A stretch of 40,983 nt of DNA, taken from positions 1 through 40,983 of the forward strand of contig CALVQY010000012.1 in the NCBI GenBank assembly GCA_944358355.1. Reading direction: 5' to 3'. Under the pieces are notes generated by a model. The model was not told where the DNA came from, ran no database searches, and saw only the letters and a list, made by a program, of their open reading frames with translations. This document shows positions 13,001 through 20,030 of the stretch, piece after piece; the first letter of the stretch is position 1, and every line of letters begins with the position of its first letter. The position numbers and the translations under genes were made by a program. The DNA is from an uncultured Bacilli bacterium. Its GTDB lineage: Bacteria > Bacillota_I > Bacilli_A > RF39 > UBA660.

Positions 13001-16000
13001 GATTTATTGGGAGGAATAGCTGGTTATTCTTCTAATAATAATATAAGTAATACTTTAGTTGTTGGAGATATTTATAGTTATTTGTTAACTACTACTAATA
13101 CTCATAGAACAATAGGTAATCGTGTTGCTCTTAATTCTAATTATGCTTGGAATGAACAAAAAATTAATGGTGTTATTGATAATGAAGTTAATGGTGATAT
13201 TTTAGTTACGACTGATGAGTTAAATACAAAAGGTATTTATAGTTTAAGTATAGATATTGGTGAATATTTTGATGATAGTAATATCGGTGATAATACTTTG
13301 CCACTTTTATATAACTCAGCAAGAACAGAACTATTACCTAATCAAGAAGCTTCAAAGTTAAATTTTGTTTCTTTTGAAGTTTCTAATATAACTACTTCTA
13401 GTGGTATTGAAAGTGCTAATATTTTACTTGAGATAGATAATCCTTATGAATATACTATTAAAGATTTAAAAATAGATGGATTAAAAATTACAAGTATTAG
13501 GAAAAATGAATTAATTGATAAAGTTAGTTATCTAGAATTAGAAGTTGTTCCTGAGCGTTATTATGATAGTTATATGATAGAAGAAATAGTTTATCTTGAC
13601 GGAGAAGAAGAAAAAAATTATGCTAAATCAACGAAGATTGCTCTACAATTTTATAAAGATATTAGAACTTTTGAGGATTGGCAAAGTATTAGTCATACTA
13701 CTTTTGAAAATTATAGATTGGTAGCAGATATTGATTTTGCAGGACGTAAGAATATTAATACTAATGTTTCTATTAATCGTTTAGAAGGGGCAGAAAATGG
13801 TTATACTTTAAAGAACTTAGATTTAACTTTTAATAGTGCTGGGGAAGTTTTAATAAAAACAGTTTCTGCTAATATTAGTAATGTTAATTTTGAAAATGTT
13901 AATATTAAAAATACTGGTAGTGGAAATTATGCAGGTATTATTAGATTTACAATGGGTACTGTTAGTAATGTTAATTTTAAAGATATTACAATTGATGCAC
14001 CAAATGTTTCTTATACAGCTTGTATTTCTAATGATAGAACTGTTTCTATAAGAGATATTTCTTTAGAAAACATTAATGTTAAAGGGAAAAATTATACAGC
14101 AGGATTTATTGGTAAGACACGATCTAATGATATGACATATATAGATTTAAAAGATGTAACAGTAGATTCTACTGGTAATTATGTAGGTGGTATGATTGGT
14201 CATCGTGATTATTCGGCTACTGTTACTGTTTTCCATATTACTGCTGATGAATTAAATATTAAAGGTAATAGTTATACAGGAGGTATTTATGGATATGGTG
14301 GTGCATCGATAGTTGACGTTACTAATGCTACTGTTCAAGGTACTTCTTATGTAGGAGGTATTATGGGATATGGGGCAGTTAATGGACTTGCTGATAATAT
14401 TATTTCTGATAGTACGATTTCTGGTAGTTCTAGTTATATTGGAGGAATTGCAGGTTATAATTATGATTTTACTAATCTTTATGTATCTAATTGTGAGATT
14501 ATTGGTACTTCTACTTCAGTTTATTATGTTGGAGGAATATCTGGAGGTGGTGGTTATACTCTTAGTAATGTTGGTATTTGGGATAGTAAGGTTAGCTCTT
14601 TAGGTAATAGTGTTGGTGGTATAAAGGGTTCATTAGCTTATGCAACTATTAATAAAGGTTTCGTTAGGAATGTAGATGTATCTGGAGCATATTATGTTGG
14701 AGGTGCTGTTGGTAAAAGTGAAGGTGTTACTAGTACAATAAGTTATGTTTTAGTTAATGCTAATGTAACTGCTACTAGTCATAGTGCTGGGGGAATTATT
14801 GGCTATGTTCCAAATTTAGAAACAACATCTGCTAATAATATAACAAGACTTACTTATAATATGGTTCAAAGTTCAACAGTTACAGCTCCTTATGATGTAG
14901 GAGGACTTATTGGTAGAGTTCAAGCTGATTTATATGAAGGACATTTTACTTCTAATATTGTTGTTGCTTCTGTTAATTCAACATTGGATGGAGGCAATGT
15001 AGGAGCGGTTATTGGTAGTGGTGATCATTATGCTAGTGGTATTACTAATTTAGGTGTTTATGAAAATATGTTAGTTAATAATCAACAAGTTAAAGATAAT
15101 AATACAGATCTTACAGATGATAATCTTTTATCTTTGGGAGATTTAAAAACACAAAAGAGTTATACTGATTTGGGATTTTCTACAAGTTACTTTAGTTATA
15201 CTCCACTAAGTAGTGATAGTTATCCAACTTTGATAGGAGTTAGTAATCAAGAGATGATACCTTTACCAGTTAGTTCAATTATGATGTTTAGTCGTAGTCG
15301 TTTGACAAGATTTGAGAGTCCACATGTTTTACCAGAAGTTGATATTTATGCTAGTGGTATTGATACAATTAATATTGAGTTTGATAAAGTAGATCCAATG
15401 ACAGAATTTACTATTTCAGGAGTAACAATACCAATTAGTAAACGTGTTTATACGTTACAATATGATTTTAAAACTGATTTAGTTTTAGAACTTAATGATG
15501 GTATTAATCAAAAAACAATAACTAAGAAAGCGAGTGATCTTGCTAATCTTGTTATTGTAAATGATGATAATCAATATTATTATTTAAAAGATAATACTAT
15601 TATTACTAATGCTAAAAATATAAATGGAAAATATGTTAATTTATATGGTAATCAGGCTCTTAGTATTGATGGTAATATATATTCTTTAGATAATGGTGAG
15701 GTTATTAATAATAATATTAGTTTGTTTAATCAAATTGATTCTAAGCCTCTTTATGAATTCTATTATCAAGGTTATACAATTTCAACTTATGCTAATTTTT
15801 CATTAATAGGTAATACTAAAGAAGTAGATAAACAGATTTTTGTAAAGAATGAGCAGTTAGAAATTATAGATAGTTCTTTAAAAAATGTAAAAACTACTCT
15901 ATTAATAGATTCTTATAATGATAAAGATTATGTTGTAATTTTAGGTACAGATGGTGTTCTTTATTCATTAAAAGAAAATGTTCAGTATCCTGATGGTTTT

Positions 16001-16609
16001 CAAAATCGTAATATAAAATTTATAAGTAATAATGTTTTAAACAATAGTAGTTTGTTATTTGTTGTGTATGACGATGATGATTATATCTGCTTTGATTATC
16101 GTACTGGTTTAGTATATGCAAAAAGTGACGAAGTTAAAGAGTCATTAGCAAGTTATTTTATAGCTAAACTTTATAGTAATAGATCGGCGGTATTACCATC
16201 TAATTCTTTGAAAGAATATGAAAAATCTGAAGAATTAGTGGAAAAATTAGATGAGAAATCAATTACCGAAGTGCTTACTGGTGTAGATGATGAAGAAGTT
16301 ACTACAAATAATTATATAACTGTTTATGAACCTATTAGAAATACTTATGTTGTATATGATATTACTAATTATTTAGATAATACAATACAATCAGAGGAAC
16401 AAGATATAACAGTAGAAGATAGTCCAATTGTTGATGATCAGATAAGAAATAATACTAAATTGCAAAAATATTATAATTATCAAGAACCTCAAAGTAATAA
16501 TGTTAATTGGTTAATTATTTTCTTTGGTATTTTAGTTCTTATTCTATCATCTCTTGGAATATTACGTATTTTTTTAAAAAATCAGATTAACAAAAAGACG
16601 AGTAATTGA
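7019..16609 (+). CDS. Giant double-anchored multidomain surface protein (3196 residues)
   Basis: This is a very large protein with membrane helices at both ends (about 3-20 and 3161-3184) and a basic C-terminal tail, so about 3100 residues should loop outside with both ends held in the membrane. In order: a beta domain shared with the preceding protein (25-230), an acidic Asn/Asp linker, five Fn3-like units (landmark strands near 326, 438, 531, 651 and 753), a jelly-roll carbohydrate-binding-like domain (808-941), a glycine-rich ALK/LTK-like domain (1001-1224, with ELWGASGGDG and GGGATDIRL), and three blocks of GLUG-type beta-helix repeats (about 1329-1565, 1761-2020, 2211-2680). A beta-rich C-terminal domain (2771-3034) and an acidic linker follow. 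GGGGTGAT gives a strong ribosome binding site. Adhesin-like architecture is clear. Coupling to the upstream ATPase is inferred from gene order. Confidence 0.85.
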   Translation: MKRIIIPIIVVVIILLCFSYMRFVPHGYVEVDGYLFTSNRLVENLLNTDEDNQNVDYQKVAINDTIYQRGESLFIGTERKYQINVDLPLIANDSSLIMNFAANGNLIDSRFQKTTSYANSIITGGHLYNTSTYEQADDDLYYFLELSSGVFVNFLDLKISTITNNYEIKANSFLIFEENEIRYYSLQNGDFKYHVIQDVDNDSSVLVNNKEFTYEELRILLELISAKEDEKEDIVLDKIDNEEENTNVDNSNDNINGSSQEIAYVTPEVTISDFSSSIYSLQANMNIYDPSFRIKKNPTFELQIDGSVYLRKTISSSGNFEIIGLLPNTEYTIVGTFTYLNEDNVQVRKTFIEEKISTKDISSVEPLEFNLTNNTFYPNYISLTDVHLSNKSSDEVLKGLKTVRIIIDDKVYNIPSSKVQSLKNLENIAYDTSKNLESNTNYTFRIAAYDVAGNELVVNNNTFQSKTSKAPPSVEIKVLDTDITTALIGFTVDNKDNVAMSNLRYVVSDLNGKIVVNGTINPSDNLSINNLETNQVYLLEVYADYDLNDGAGVLKDQKLNQIRFSTESISSLGYFRFDFDEQEISQDMAQYTFKVNSEATDSRLIELLTRVEITITNEENGENVITQKITGDNISLLQGGDALDLVFDNLESNTSYLVSVESFIKQGDREYNIDALINLKSFKTLKREAQVLLANKFSTENMIDFDAKIVDEDGAIISDSVRLEVRSSSGKLVYVDELKINGDFERFTLDKLDTEETYTFTYTTAEYNIGYNNITFEENKVLLEEEIVTNIGIYGSLELDSLLRQTTSINLFDIENESRWKTSGSSSSFQRTVNTKTNTFTLTAKNANAIYSYYIPEYRGQVLQFSFYARYQKDSNNQKVFLNNTDSGSRNELKDLNYEWQKYEYTVILSGSYFSFNVNEISNNNTTTTVEIRELQVESLENLDKVNKTLSYHSSGYIFQDAEMISGKDSMPDYEGSSNMIGNYGDGYAKITNQDTGEVETFSYTGASQTFTAEDTAKYKIELWGASGGDGYGYNTCGTNLTSKAGCGAYTTGTISLKEGTVLYVYVGGKGTYGSGSNRYGGRTGGFNGGGDGGNASSGSGGGATDIRLVNSANTSGLESRIMVAAGGGGADNISSTSADDGSGGAGGTLTSEGAYVRGSLVIDYAATQFSFNNTQLGIGKSVSTNTDSGGAGGGYFGGLVSNNGNGGGSGGSSYISGYHGCIALTKDVPASSDYEDYKEKDNYKGLFYASIYDTKSELEESKFYIQIYRNGELESTDAYNMQDTSMSVNQLLEYEFKRNSNYELHLCVKIRDRLYTIAVNAFSTEEEIRTIRTVDDFFAIHTNGKYLVANDLDFRNNSKYLSFSFSGTIDFQAHKVLLNVLNRPAYLFHTLSSNGKLSNLDVHYYFDNTSARGSFYGLICYQYGIVENIKITLEEATVQSNVLISLLSYANYGTVRNFVLYSKASLSGSYLLTLGCLYNYGVMENGYAYGESINASFVNTTSTNKRVGAIAGYSGENASFENIYSLVGVLLLPNMDVNNLNYAAGNIVGEVNRAVVKNVYSYVSSEEERDYNRDPNFGTVSYLNGDNIYYASDSNTYNTSYSNKVSKLALSNTEFQNKVLNNDNQFEVDSYVNLGYFPQLIWSSVMPNQDYIELPLVEDDDLIDIITVDDVIQEGEEATVNLTVSNPGHERITDISIKDLTSEIVSQETADGITKLVINVSNPTRYVSQYYIRSITSVSAYGIEFERTYAENERALDIDMYKDVSSVADFKAIKNSLSENYRLTTDLDFRNATSFQLGNYSGKLNGDGHAIKNITISSGDALISTLTGTVENLMVENYTKSNNNTYGGLIANASTNSRISNVHMKDVNVNGSSYIGGLAGYANNSIIVDSSVTNFTVNNVDGATEIRVGGLIGYMTSTYVNNSYVQNIQLELVTPDVVYATGGLIGEIGSGVVDSVYATGTIRTNFQETGGLVGRNAGYIRNAYTNVNIYSQQDLLGGIAGYSSNNNISNTLVVGDIYSYLLTTTNTHRTIGNRVALNSNYAWNEQKINGVIDNEVNGDILVTTDELNTKGIYSLSIDIGEYFDDSNIGDNTLPLLYNSARTELLPNQEASKLNFVSFEVSNITTSSGIESANILLEIDNPYEYTIKDLKIDGLKITSIRKNELIDKVSYLELEVVPERYYDSYMIEEIVYLDGEEEKNYAKSTKIALQFYKDIRTFEDWQSISHTTFENYRLVADIDFAGRKNINTNVSINRLEGAENGYTLKNLDLTFNSAGEVLIKTVSANISNVNFENVNIKNTGSGNYAGIIRFTMGTVSNVNFKDITIDAPNVSYTACISNDRTVSIRDISLENINVKGKNYTAGFIGKTRSNDMTYIDLKDVTVDSTGNYVGGMIGHRDYSATVTVFHITADELNIKGNSYTGGIYGYGGASIVDVTNATVQGTSYVGGIMGYGAVNGLADNIISDSTISGSSSYIGGIAGYNYDFTNLYVSNCEIIGTSTSVYYVGGISGGGGYTLSNVGIWDSKVSSLGNSVGGIKGSLAYATINKGFVRNVDVSGAYYVGGAVGKSEGVTSTISYVLVNANVTATSHSAGGIIGYVPNLETTSANNITRLTYNMVQSSTVTAPYDVGGLIGRVQADLYEGHFTSNIVVASVNSTLDGGNVGAVIGSGDHYASGITNLGVYENMLVNNQQVKDNNTDLTDDNLLSLGDLKTQKSYTDLGFSTSYFSYTPLSSDSYPTLIGVSNQEMIPLPVSSIMMFSRSRLTRFESPHVLPEVDIYASGIDTINIEFDKVDPMTEFTISGVTIPISKRVYTLQYDFKTDLVLELNDGINQKTITKKASDLANLVIVNDDNQYYYLKDNTIITNAKNINGKYVNLYGNQALSIDGNIYSLDNGEVINNNISLFNQIDSKPLYEFYYQGYTISTYANFSLIGNTKEVDKQIFVKNEQLEIIDSSLKNVKTTLLIDSYNDKDYVVILGTDGVLYSLKENVQYPDGFQNRNIKFISNNVLNNSSLLFVVYDDDDYICFDYRTGLVYAKSDEVKESLASYFIAKLYSNRSAVLPSNSLKEYEKSEELVEKLDEKSITEVLTGVDDEEVTTNNYITVYEPIRNTYVVYDITNYLDNTIQSEEQDITVEDSPIVDDQIRNNTKLQKYYNYQEPQSNNVNWLIIFFGILVLILSSLGILRIFLKNQINKKTSN
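11005..11720 (+). repeat. GLUG-type beta-helix block 1 of the giant gene
   Basis: This is the first of three related blocks. It opens with a header of the type DDFFAIHTNGKYLVANDLDFRN and runs into weakly conserved turns such as VGAIAGYSGENASFENIYS. It is the most diverged of the three, with few canonical Gly-Gly-Leu-x-Gly turns. Confidence 0.55.
12296..13080 (+). repeat. GLUG-type beta-helix block 2 of the giant gene
   Basis: The header (YKDVSSVADFKAI, then NYRLTTDLDFRN) is followed by at least five repeats with the turn GG-L-x-G (YGGLIANA, IGGLAGYA, VGGLIGYM, TGGLIGEI, TGGLVGRN). An Ig-like spacer precedes it, as it does block 3, so spacer plus header plus helix forms a duplicated module. 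Confidence 0.75.
13646..15060 (+). repeat. GLUG-type beta-helix block 3 of the giant gene
   Basis: This is the longest block. The header (FYKDIRTFEDWQSI, then NYRLVADIDFAG) is followed by many turns of about 22-40 residues such as VGGMIGHR, TGGIYGYG, VGGIMGYG, IGGIAGYN, VGGISGGG, VGGAVGKS and AGGIIGYV. The DNA is accordingly repetitive and rich in GG-A-GG codons. Confidence 0.75.
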
Positions 16610-16627
16610 TGTTTTACTTGTCTTTTT
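16592..16627 (+). terminator. Terminator of the giant gene
   Basis: A 10-bp stem (AGACGAGTAA with TTACTTGTCT, one G-T pair) and an 8-base loop are followed by TTTT and preceded by an A-run. The stem includes the last codons and stop of the giant gene. Confidence 0.8.
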
Positions 16628-16639
16628 GATGTCTAAAAG

Positions 16640-16668
16640 TTGCAGATAATGTTTGTGGATGCTATAAT
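16640..16668 (+). promoter_or_regulatory. Promoter of the VanY-type gene
   Basis: TTGCAG (16640-16645), a 17-base spacer and a perfect TATAAT (16663-16668) with a TG two bases upstream (extended -10). It follows the terminator of the giant gene directly. Confidence 0.8.
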
Positions 16669-16742
16669 GTATGTAAGTATAAAGATGGTAATCTACTTAT
16701 ATCTTTTTACTTGTTTTGTCATTGTTTTAGGTGGTGATGTTA

Positions 16743-17870
16743 ATGACAAAGAAAAAATTGCGACTTAAAAGTAGTGCTAAAAAGCCTTTACTTGTAATAG
16801 GAATTATAATATTAGTTTTAATACTTATTTTATTCTTTTATTTTAATAGAATAGGTGAACTTAAAAATCTAGGCTATAGTGAAAGTGCTGCAAAAAATAT
16901 AATCTTTAAATTTAAGTACTCTTATGTTATAGGAATTGGAAAAAATAAAACTTTAAATGCTGCTTTTGAAAGTGATAATTATAAAGAAGAGAATCTTGAT
17001 TGTTATGCTAAGATTGATTATGAAAATCAAAAGCATTTAATTAGTAATATAAATAAATTACTTGATAAAGGTTATAATGTTAATGAAGTTTCTTTGATTA
17101 TTTCTAAAGGTGATGATGAATCTGTTAGTGATTTTACAAAGAGAGATAAAGTTAAATATATAGAAGAGTTTTTATCAGTTGATTATGCAAAACTTGAGAA
17201 TTTAGATAGATATGTTGCATATAAAGAGAAAGAAAATGATGATGCAGAGACTACAGTTTTATATGTAAATATGGATTTTGATAAAGAAGATTATGTTGAC
17301 CCTATAGTTATAGATGATTTTGATGATTATGTTTTAGTTAATAAACATAGACAACTTAGTGGTGATTATATACCTGATGATTTAGTTACTATTGATGATG
17401 AGTATGTTAAAGCGGATGAAGAAATCGAGATAGAAAGAAATGTAGCGAAAGCTTTTTATGATATGGCTAAGGCAGCAAGTAAAGAAGGAATGGAATTAAT
17501 GGTAAGTTCTGGGTATAGAAGTTATGCTGATCAAGAGGAGATTACTAATACATATTTAGAGCTTTACGGACAAAATTATGTTGATAATTATGTTGCGAAG
17601 CCTGGTTTTTCTGAACATCAGACGGCAATGAGTTTAGATATTGCTAGCAAATCTGTAGATACTTTTGTTGAAAGTAATGAATATAGTTGGATGATGGATA
17701 ATGCTTATAAGTATGGATTTATATTAAGATATCCTAAGAGTAAAGAGGATATTACAGGATATAAGTGTGAGGCTTGGCATTATAGATATGTAGGTAAAGA
17801 AATAGCAGAGTATATTCATAATAATAATATTACTTATGATGAGTATTATGTAATGTTTTTAGATGATTAA
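16743..17870 (+). CDS. Membrane-anchored VanY-type D-Ala-D-Ala carboxypeptidase (M15)
   Basis: This zinc peptidase of family M15B likely trims the terminal D-Ala from peptidoglycan stem peptides outside the membrane. A basic start and one membrane helix (about 16-36) act as anchor. The spacer to about residue 190 is charged and helical. The C-terminal catalytic domain holds SSGYRSYADQ, the zinc motif SEHQTAMSLD (H292, D299) and EAWHYRYVG (E343, H346), so all catalytic and metal residues are present. I chose this ATG because AGGTGG lies 8 bases upstream; GTG and ATG codons 6-12 bases earlier fall inside that site. It has its own promoter and terminator. Nothing points to glycopeptide resistance: no van regulators are nearby, so a cell-wall maintenance role is more likely. 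Confidence 0.88.
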   Translation: MTKKKLRLKSSAKKPLLVIGIIILVLILILFFYFNRIGELKNLGYSESAAKNIIFKFKYSYVIGIGKNKTLNAAFESDNYKEENLDCYAKIDYENQKHLISNINKLLDKGYNVNEVSLIISKGDDESVSDFTKRDKVKYIEEFLSVDYAKLENLDRYVAYKEKENDDAETTVLYVNMDFDKEDYVDPIVIDDFDDYVLVNKHRQLSGDYIPDDLVTIDDEYVKADEEIEIERNVAKAFYDMAKAASKEGMELMVSSGYRSYADQEEITNTYLELYGQNYVDNYVAKPGFSEHQTAMSLDIASKSVDTFVESNEYSWMMDNAYKYGFILRYPKSKEDITGYKCEAWHYRYVGKEIAEYIHNNNITYDEYYVMFLDD

Positions 17871-17895
17871 GAAGTGTAGAGATATACTTCTTTTT
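17869..17895 (+). terminator. Terminator after the VanY-type gene
   Basis: A 7-bp perfect stem AAGAAGT/ACTTCTT with a 10-base loop is followed by a T-rich run. It overlaps the stop codon region. Confidence 0.7.
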
Positions 17896-17913
17896 ATCTT
17901 TTTATTTTTCTAT

Positions 17914-17942
17914 TTGATAAAAATTGATCTGTGTGTTAATAT
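17914..17942 (+). promoter_or_regulatory. Probable promoter of the lectin-like surface protein gene
   Basis: TTGATA (17914-17919), a 17-base spacer and TAATAT (17937-17942). A TATAAT three bases further on is an alternative -10 with a 20-base spacer. About 100 bases of leader follow, in which I see no clear structure. Confidence 0.45.
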
Positions 17943-18043
17943 AATAATAGATAAATAATTGGGGAAATAGATGCAAGTTAAACTTTATTTAAAAAGTATT
18001 AACTTATATATTTTGGATATATTAAGTAGTAAGGAGAATGGAT

Positions 18044-19840
18044 ATGGAAAATAAGAAAAATAGAAAAGTAACAGTAATAATTATAAGTATTTTGATAATA
18101 ATTATATTAGCATTAAGCTTAACTTTTGCCTATCTTAGAACAGAGTTAAGCGGAAGTGAAGAAATAGTAAAGGTAGGAACACTAGACTTAGTATTAAATG
18201 AGACAAGTGAAGGAATAAGTTTAGATAATGCAATAGGTATAAGTGATAGTAAGGGAATTAGTACTACACCTTCTACTTTTGAGCTAAAAAATAATGGAGA
18301 TAAAGCAGTTGATTATATCATCTATTTAGATGATAATACGATAGAAGATACAGATACAAGAATAGATGACAAGTATTTAAAGTATAACTTAAATAAAAAT
18401 GGTGAAGATAGTGGTGCATCATTATTAACTAGTATAGGAAGTAATCCTAATAGAATATTAGATAGTGGAACAATAGAAGGTAAGAGTGCTAATAAATATA
18501 GTTTAAATCTATGGATAAGTGATGAAGTAGATGGAAATTATTCAGGACATGTATTTAGTGGTAAGTTAAGAGTAGAAGTTAGTCAAGAAAGAGTAAAACC
18601 TAATGAGCCAATACTTGATGATAATATGATAGCAGTGCGTTATAATGGTAATAATTGGGTTAAGACAGATATAGATAATAATTGGTACAATTATGATGAA
18701 GGTAAATGGGCTAATGCTGTAACTGTAAGTAGTGCTACAAGAGATAATTATTTAAGTGCTATTGTTGGAACAGAAATAAGTATGGATGATGTAGAGACAA
18801 TGTGGGTATGGATACCAAGATATAGTTATAGTATAGGTAGTGTTGATGGTACTAACTATTATGGAAAACAAGGAGATTATTTAGATACAACACCAACTCA
18901 AGAATTGCCAGGAGAGATAGATGTAAAATTCGTTAATACAAGTACTAAAGATAGAGGAACAGCAAAGTATATAGTAAGTGATGGGATAAGTGATAGTAAT
19001 TGGTACACTCCAGATGCTTTTACATTTGGTGATGAAGAACTTAGTGGAATCTGGGTAGGAAAGTTTGAGACAAGTAGTAGTAATCCTGAAGCTCAGTATG
19101 GAGGAGGCAATACAATAGAATTAGATGCGATGATAAAGCCTAATGTAGTTAGTTGGAGAAATATAAATGTAAGTAATGCCTTTAATGTATCATTAAAAAT
19201 GAATGATGAAGGAAATAGATATGGATTTGCATCTTCAGTAGATACACATATGATGAAGAATAGTGAATGGGCAGTGGTTAGTTACCTTAGTCAATCTAAA
19301 TATGGAAAGTTAGGAAATAAAGAATTTACTGGTGTAAATAAAGAAGTGTATCAAAATAAATCAAATAGTTTCATAACAGGATGTAGTTATGGAAGTCCAA
19401 GTAATGAAAATACCGATTATGGATGCCAATATACCTATGATATGGATATAAATGGAACAGGATCATCAACAACAGGAAATATATATGGAATATATGATAT
19501 GAGCGGAGGATCCTGGGAATATGTAATGGGAAATTATAATGACATAATATCTGAAAGTGGATTTGTAAGTATGCCAGAGTCAAAATATTATGATAAATAT
19601 ACAAGTGAAAATGTAAATACAGCATGTAATGGTAATGAATGTTTATCTCATGGTTTATCAGAGACACCGAGTTGGTATGATGATTATATTTACATGGTAA
19701 GCGGTACTTATTCTTGGCCTGTACGTGGCGGATATTATGGTGATACTGCTGTAAGTGGAATATTTTTCTTTGGTGTTAATTCTAGTGGAAGTAGCGATAT
19801 TTCTTATTCATTCCGTCTTGTAATGAGTCCAAGCATATAG
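18044..19840 (+). CDS. Surface protein with TasA/camelysin-like start and FGE/C-type-lectin-like end
   Basis: This 598-residue exported protein begins with a basic start, a hydrophobic segment (about 8-30) and LTFAYLRTELSGSEEIVKVGTL-like sequence of the camelysin/TasA type, ending that domain near residue 185. The second half carries the tryptophan-rich pattern of formylglycine-generating-enzyme (C-type lectin) folds: MWVWIPRYSY, GIYDMSGGSWEYVMGNY, WPVRGGYY and the terminal SFRLVMSP. These folds are often used for ligand binding rather than catalysis, and no enzyme role is claimed. AAGGAG is 7 bases before the chosen ATG; the ATG 6 bases earlier is too close to it. The last 180 bases are less AT-rich and use CGT and GGC codons rare in the rest of the gene, in the position where lectin-fold variable regions lie. 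It is a single gene with its own promoter. Confidence 0.8.
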   Translation: MENKKNRKVTVIIISILIIIILALSLTFAYLRTELSGSEEIVKVGTLDLVLNETSEGISLDNAIGISDSKGISTTPSTFELKNNGDKAVDYIIYLDDNTIEDTDTRIDDKYLKYNLNKNGEDSGASLLTSIGSNPNRILDSGTIEGKSANKYSLNLWISDEVDGNYSGHVFSGKLRVEVSQERVKPNEPILDDNMIAVRYNGNNWVKTDIDNNWYNYDEGKWANAVTVSSATRDNYLSAIVGTEISMDDVETMWVWIPRYSYSIGSVDGTNYYGKQGDYLDTTPTQELPGEIDVKFVNTSTKDRGTAKYIVSDGISDSNWYTPDAFTFGDEELSGIWVGKFETSSSNPEAQYGGGNTIELDAMIKPNVVSWRNINVSNAFNVSLKMNDEGNRYGFASSVDTHMMKNSEWAVVSYLSQSKYGKLGNKEFTGVNKEVYQNKSNSFITGCSYGSPSNENTDYGCQYTYDMDINGTGSSTTGNIYGIYDMSGGSWEYVMGNYNDIISESGFVSMPESKYYDKYTSENVNTACNGNECLSHGLSETPSWYDDYIYMVSGTYSWPVRGGYYGDTAVSGIFFFGVNSSGSSDISYSFRLVMSPSI

Positions 19841-19905
19841 ATACGTAGTTGTATTGTTTTTGCTTCTCTTAATTTCTAATAATAAAATTTTTTAGGTAAT
19901 AATTA

Positions 19906-19951
19906 TGATATAATTGTTATAAATATTTAGATATTTTGTAATATTTATAAC
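19906..19951 (+). promoter_or_regulatory. Extended -10 promoter with a 12-bp inverted repeat at its start point
   Basis: TGATATAAT (19906-19914) is an extended -10 box with a poor -35. A perfect inverted repeat, GTTATAAATATT (19916-19927) and AATATTTATAAC (19940-19951) with a 12-base loop, covers the expected start point. A T-rich stretch follows. It may be an operator for the GH31 gene or a weak AT-only terminator for the gene upstream. Confidence 0.45.
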
Positions 19952-19964
19952 TTTTTATTTTATC

Positions 19965-19993
19965 TTTTCAATCATTATTATTTGTGATAAAAT
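19965..19993 (+). promoter_or_regulatory. Probable promoter of the GH31 gene
   Basis: TTTTCA (19965-19970), a 17-base spacer and TAAAAT (19988-19993), about 37 bases before the GH31 start. It lies 13 bases after the inverted repeat. Confidence 0.5.
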
Positions 19994-20030
19994 TATAGAT
20001 AATAAGGGATGGAAAGGAGCTTGTGATATT

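Noticed and set aside
14370-14603. Plus-strand ORF in another frame inside the giant gene
   Set aside because: It is a hydrophobic artefact of the GLUG repeat codons; the giant frame is intact across it.
12296-15060. CRISPR-like or tandem DNA repeats
   Set aside because: The repetition is at protein level (GLUG turns), with varying DNA and no spacer-repeat regularity.
16743-17870. Vancomycin resistance gene
   Set aside because: The VanY-type domain is common in cell-wall maintenance, and no vanH, vanA, vanX or VanRS-like genes are nearby.
19371-19667. Minus-strand ORF over the lectin-like surface gene
   Set aside because: Its His/Tyr/Leu-rich composition is typical of antisense reading of AT-rich genes, and it has no start signals.
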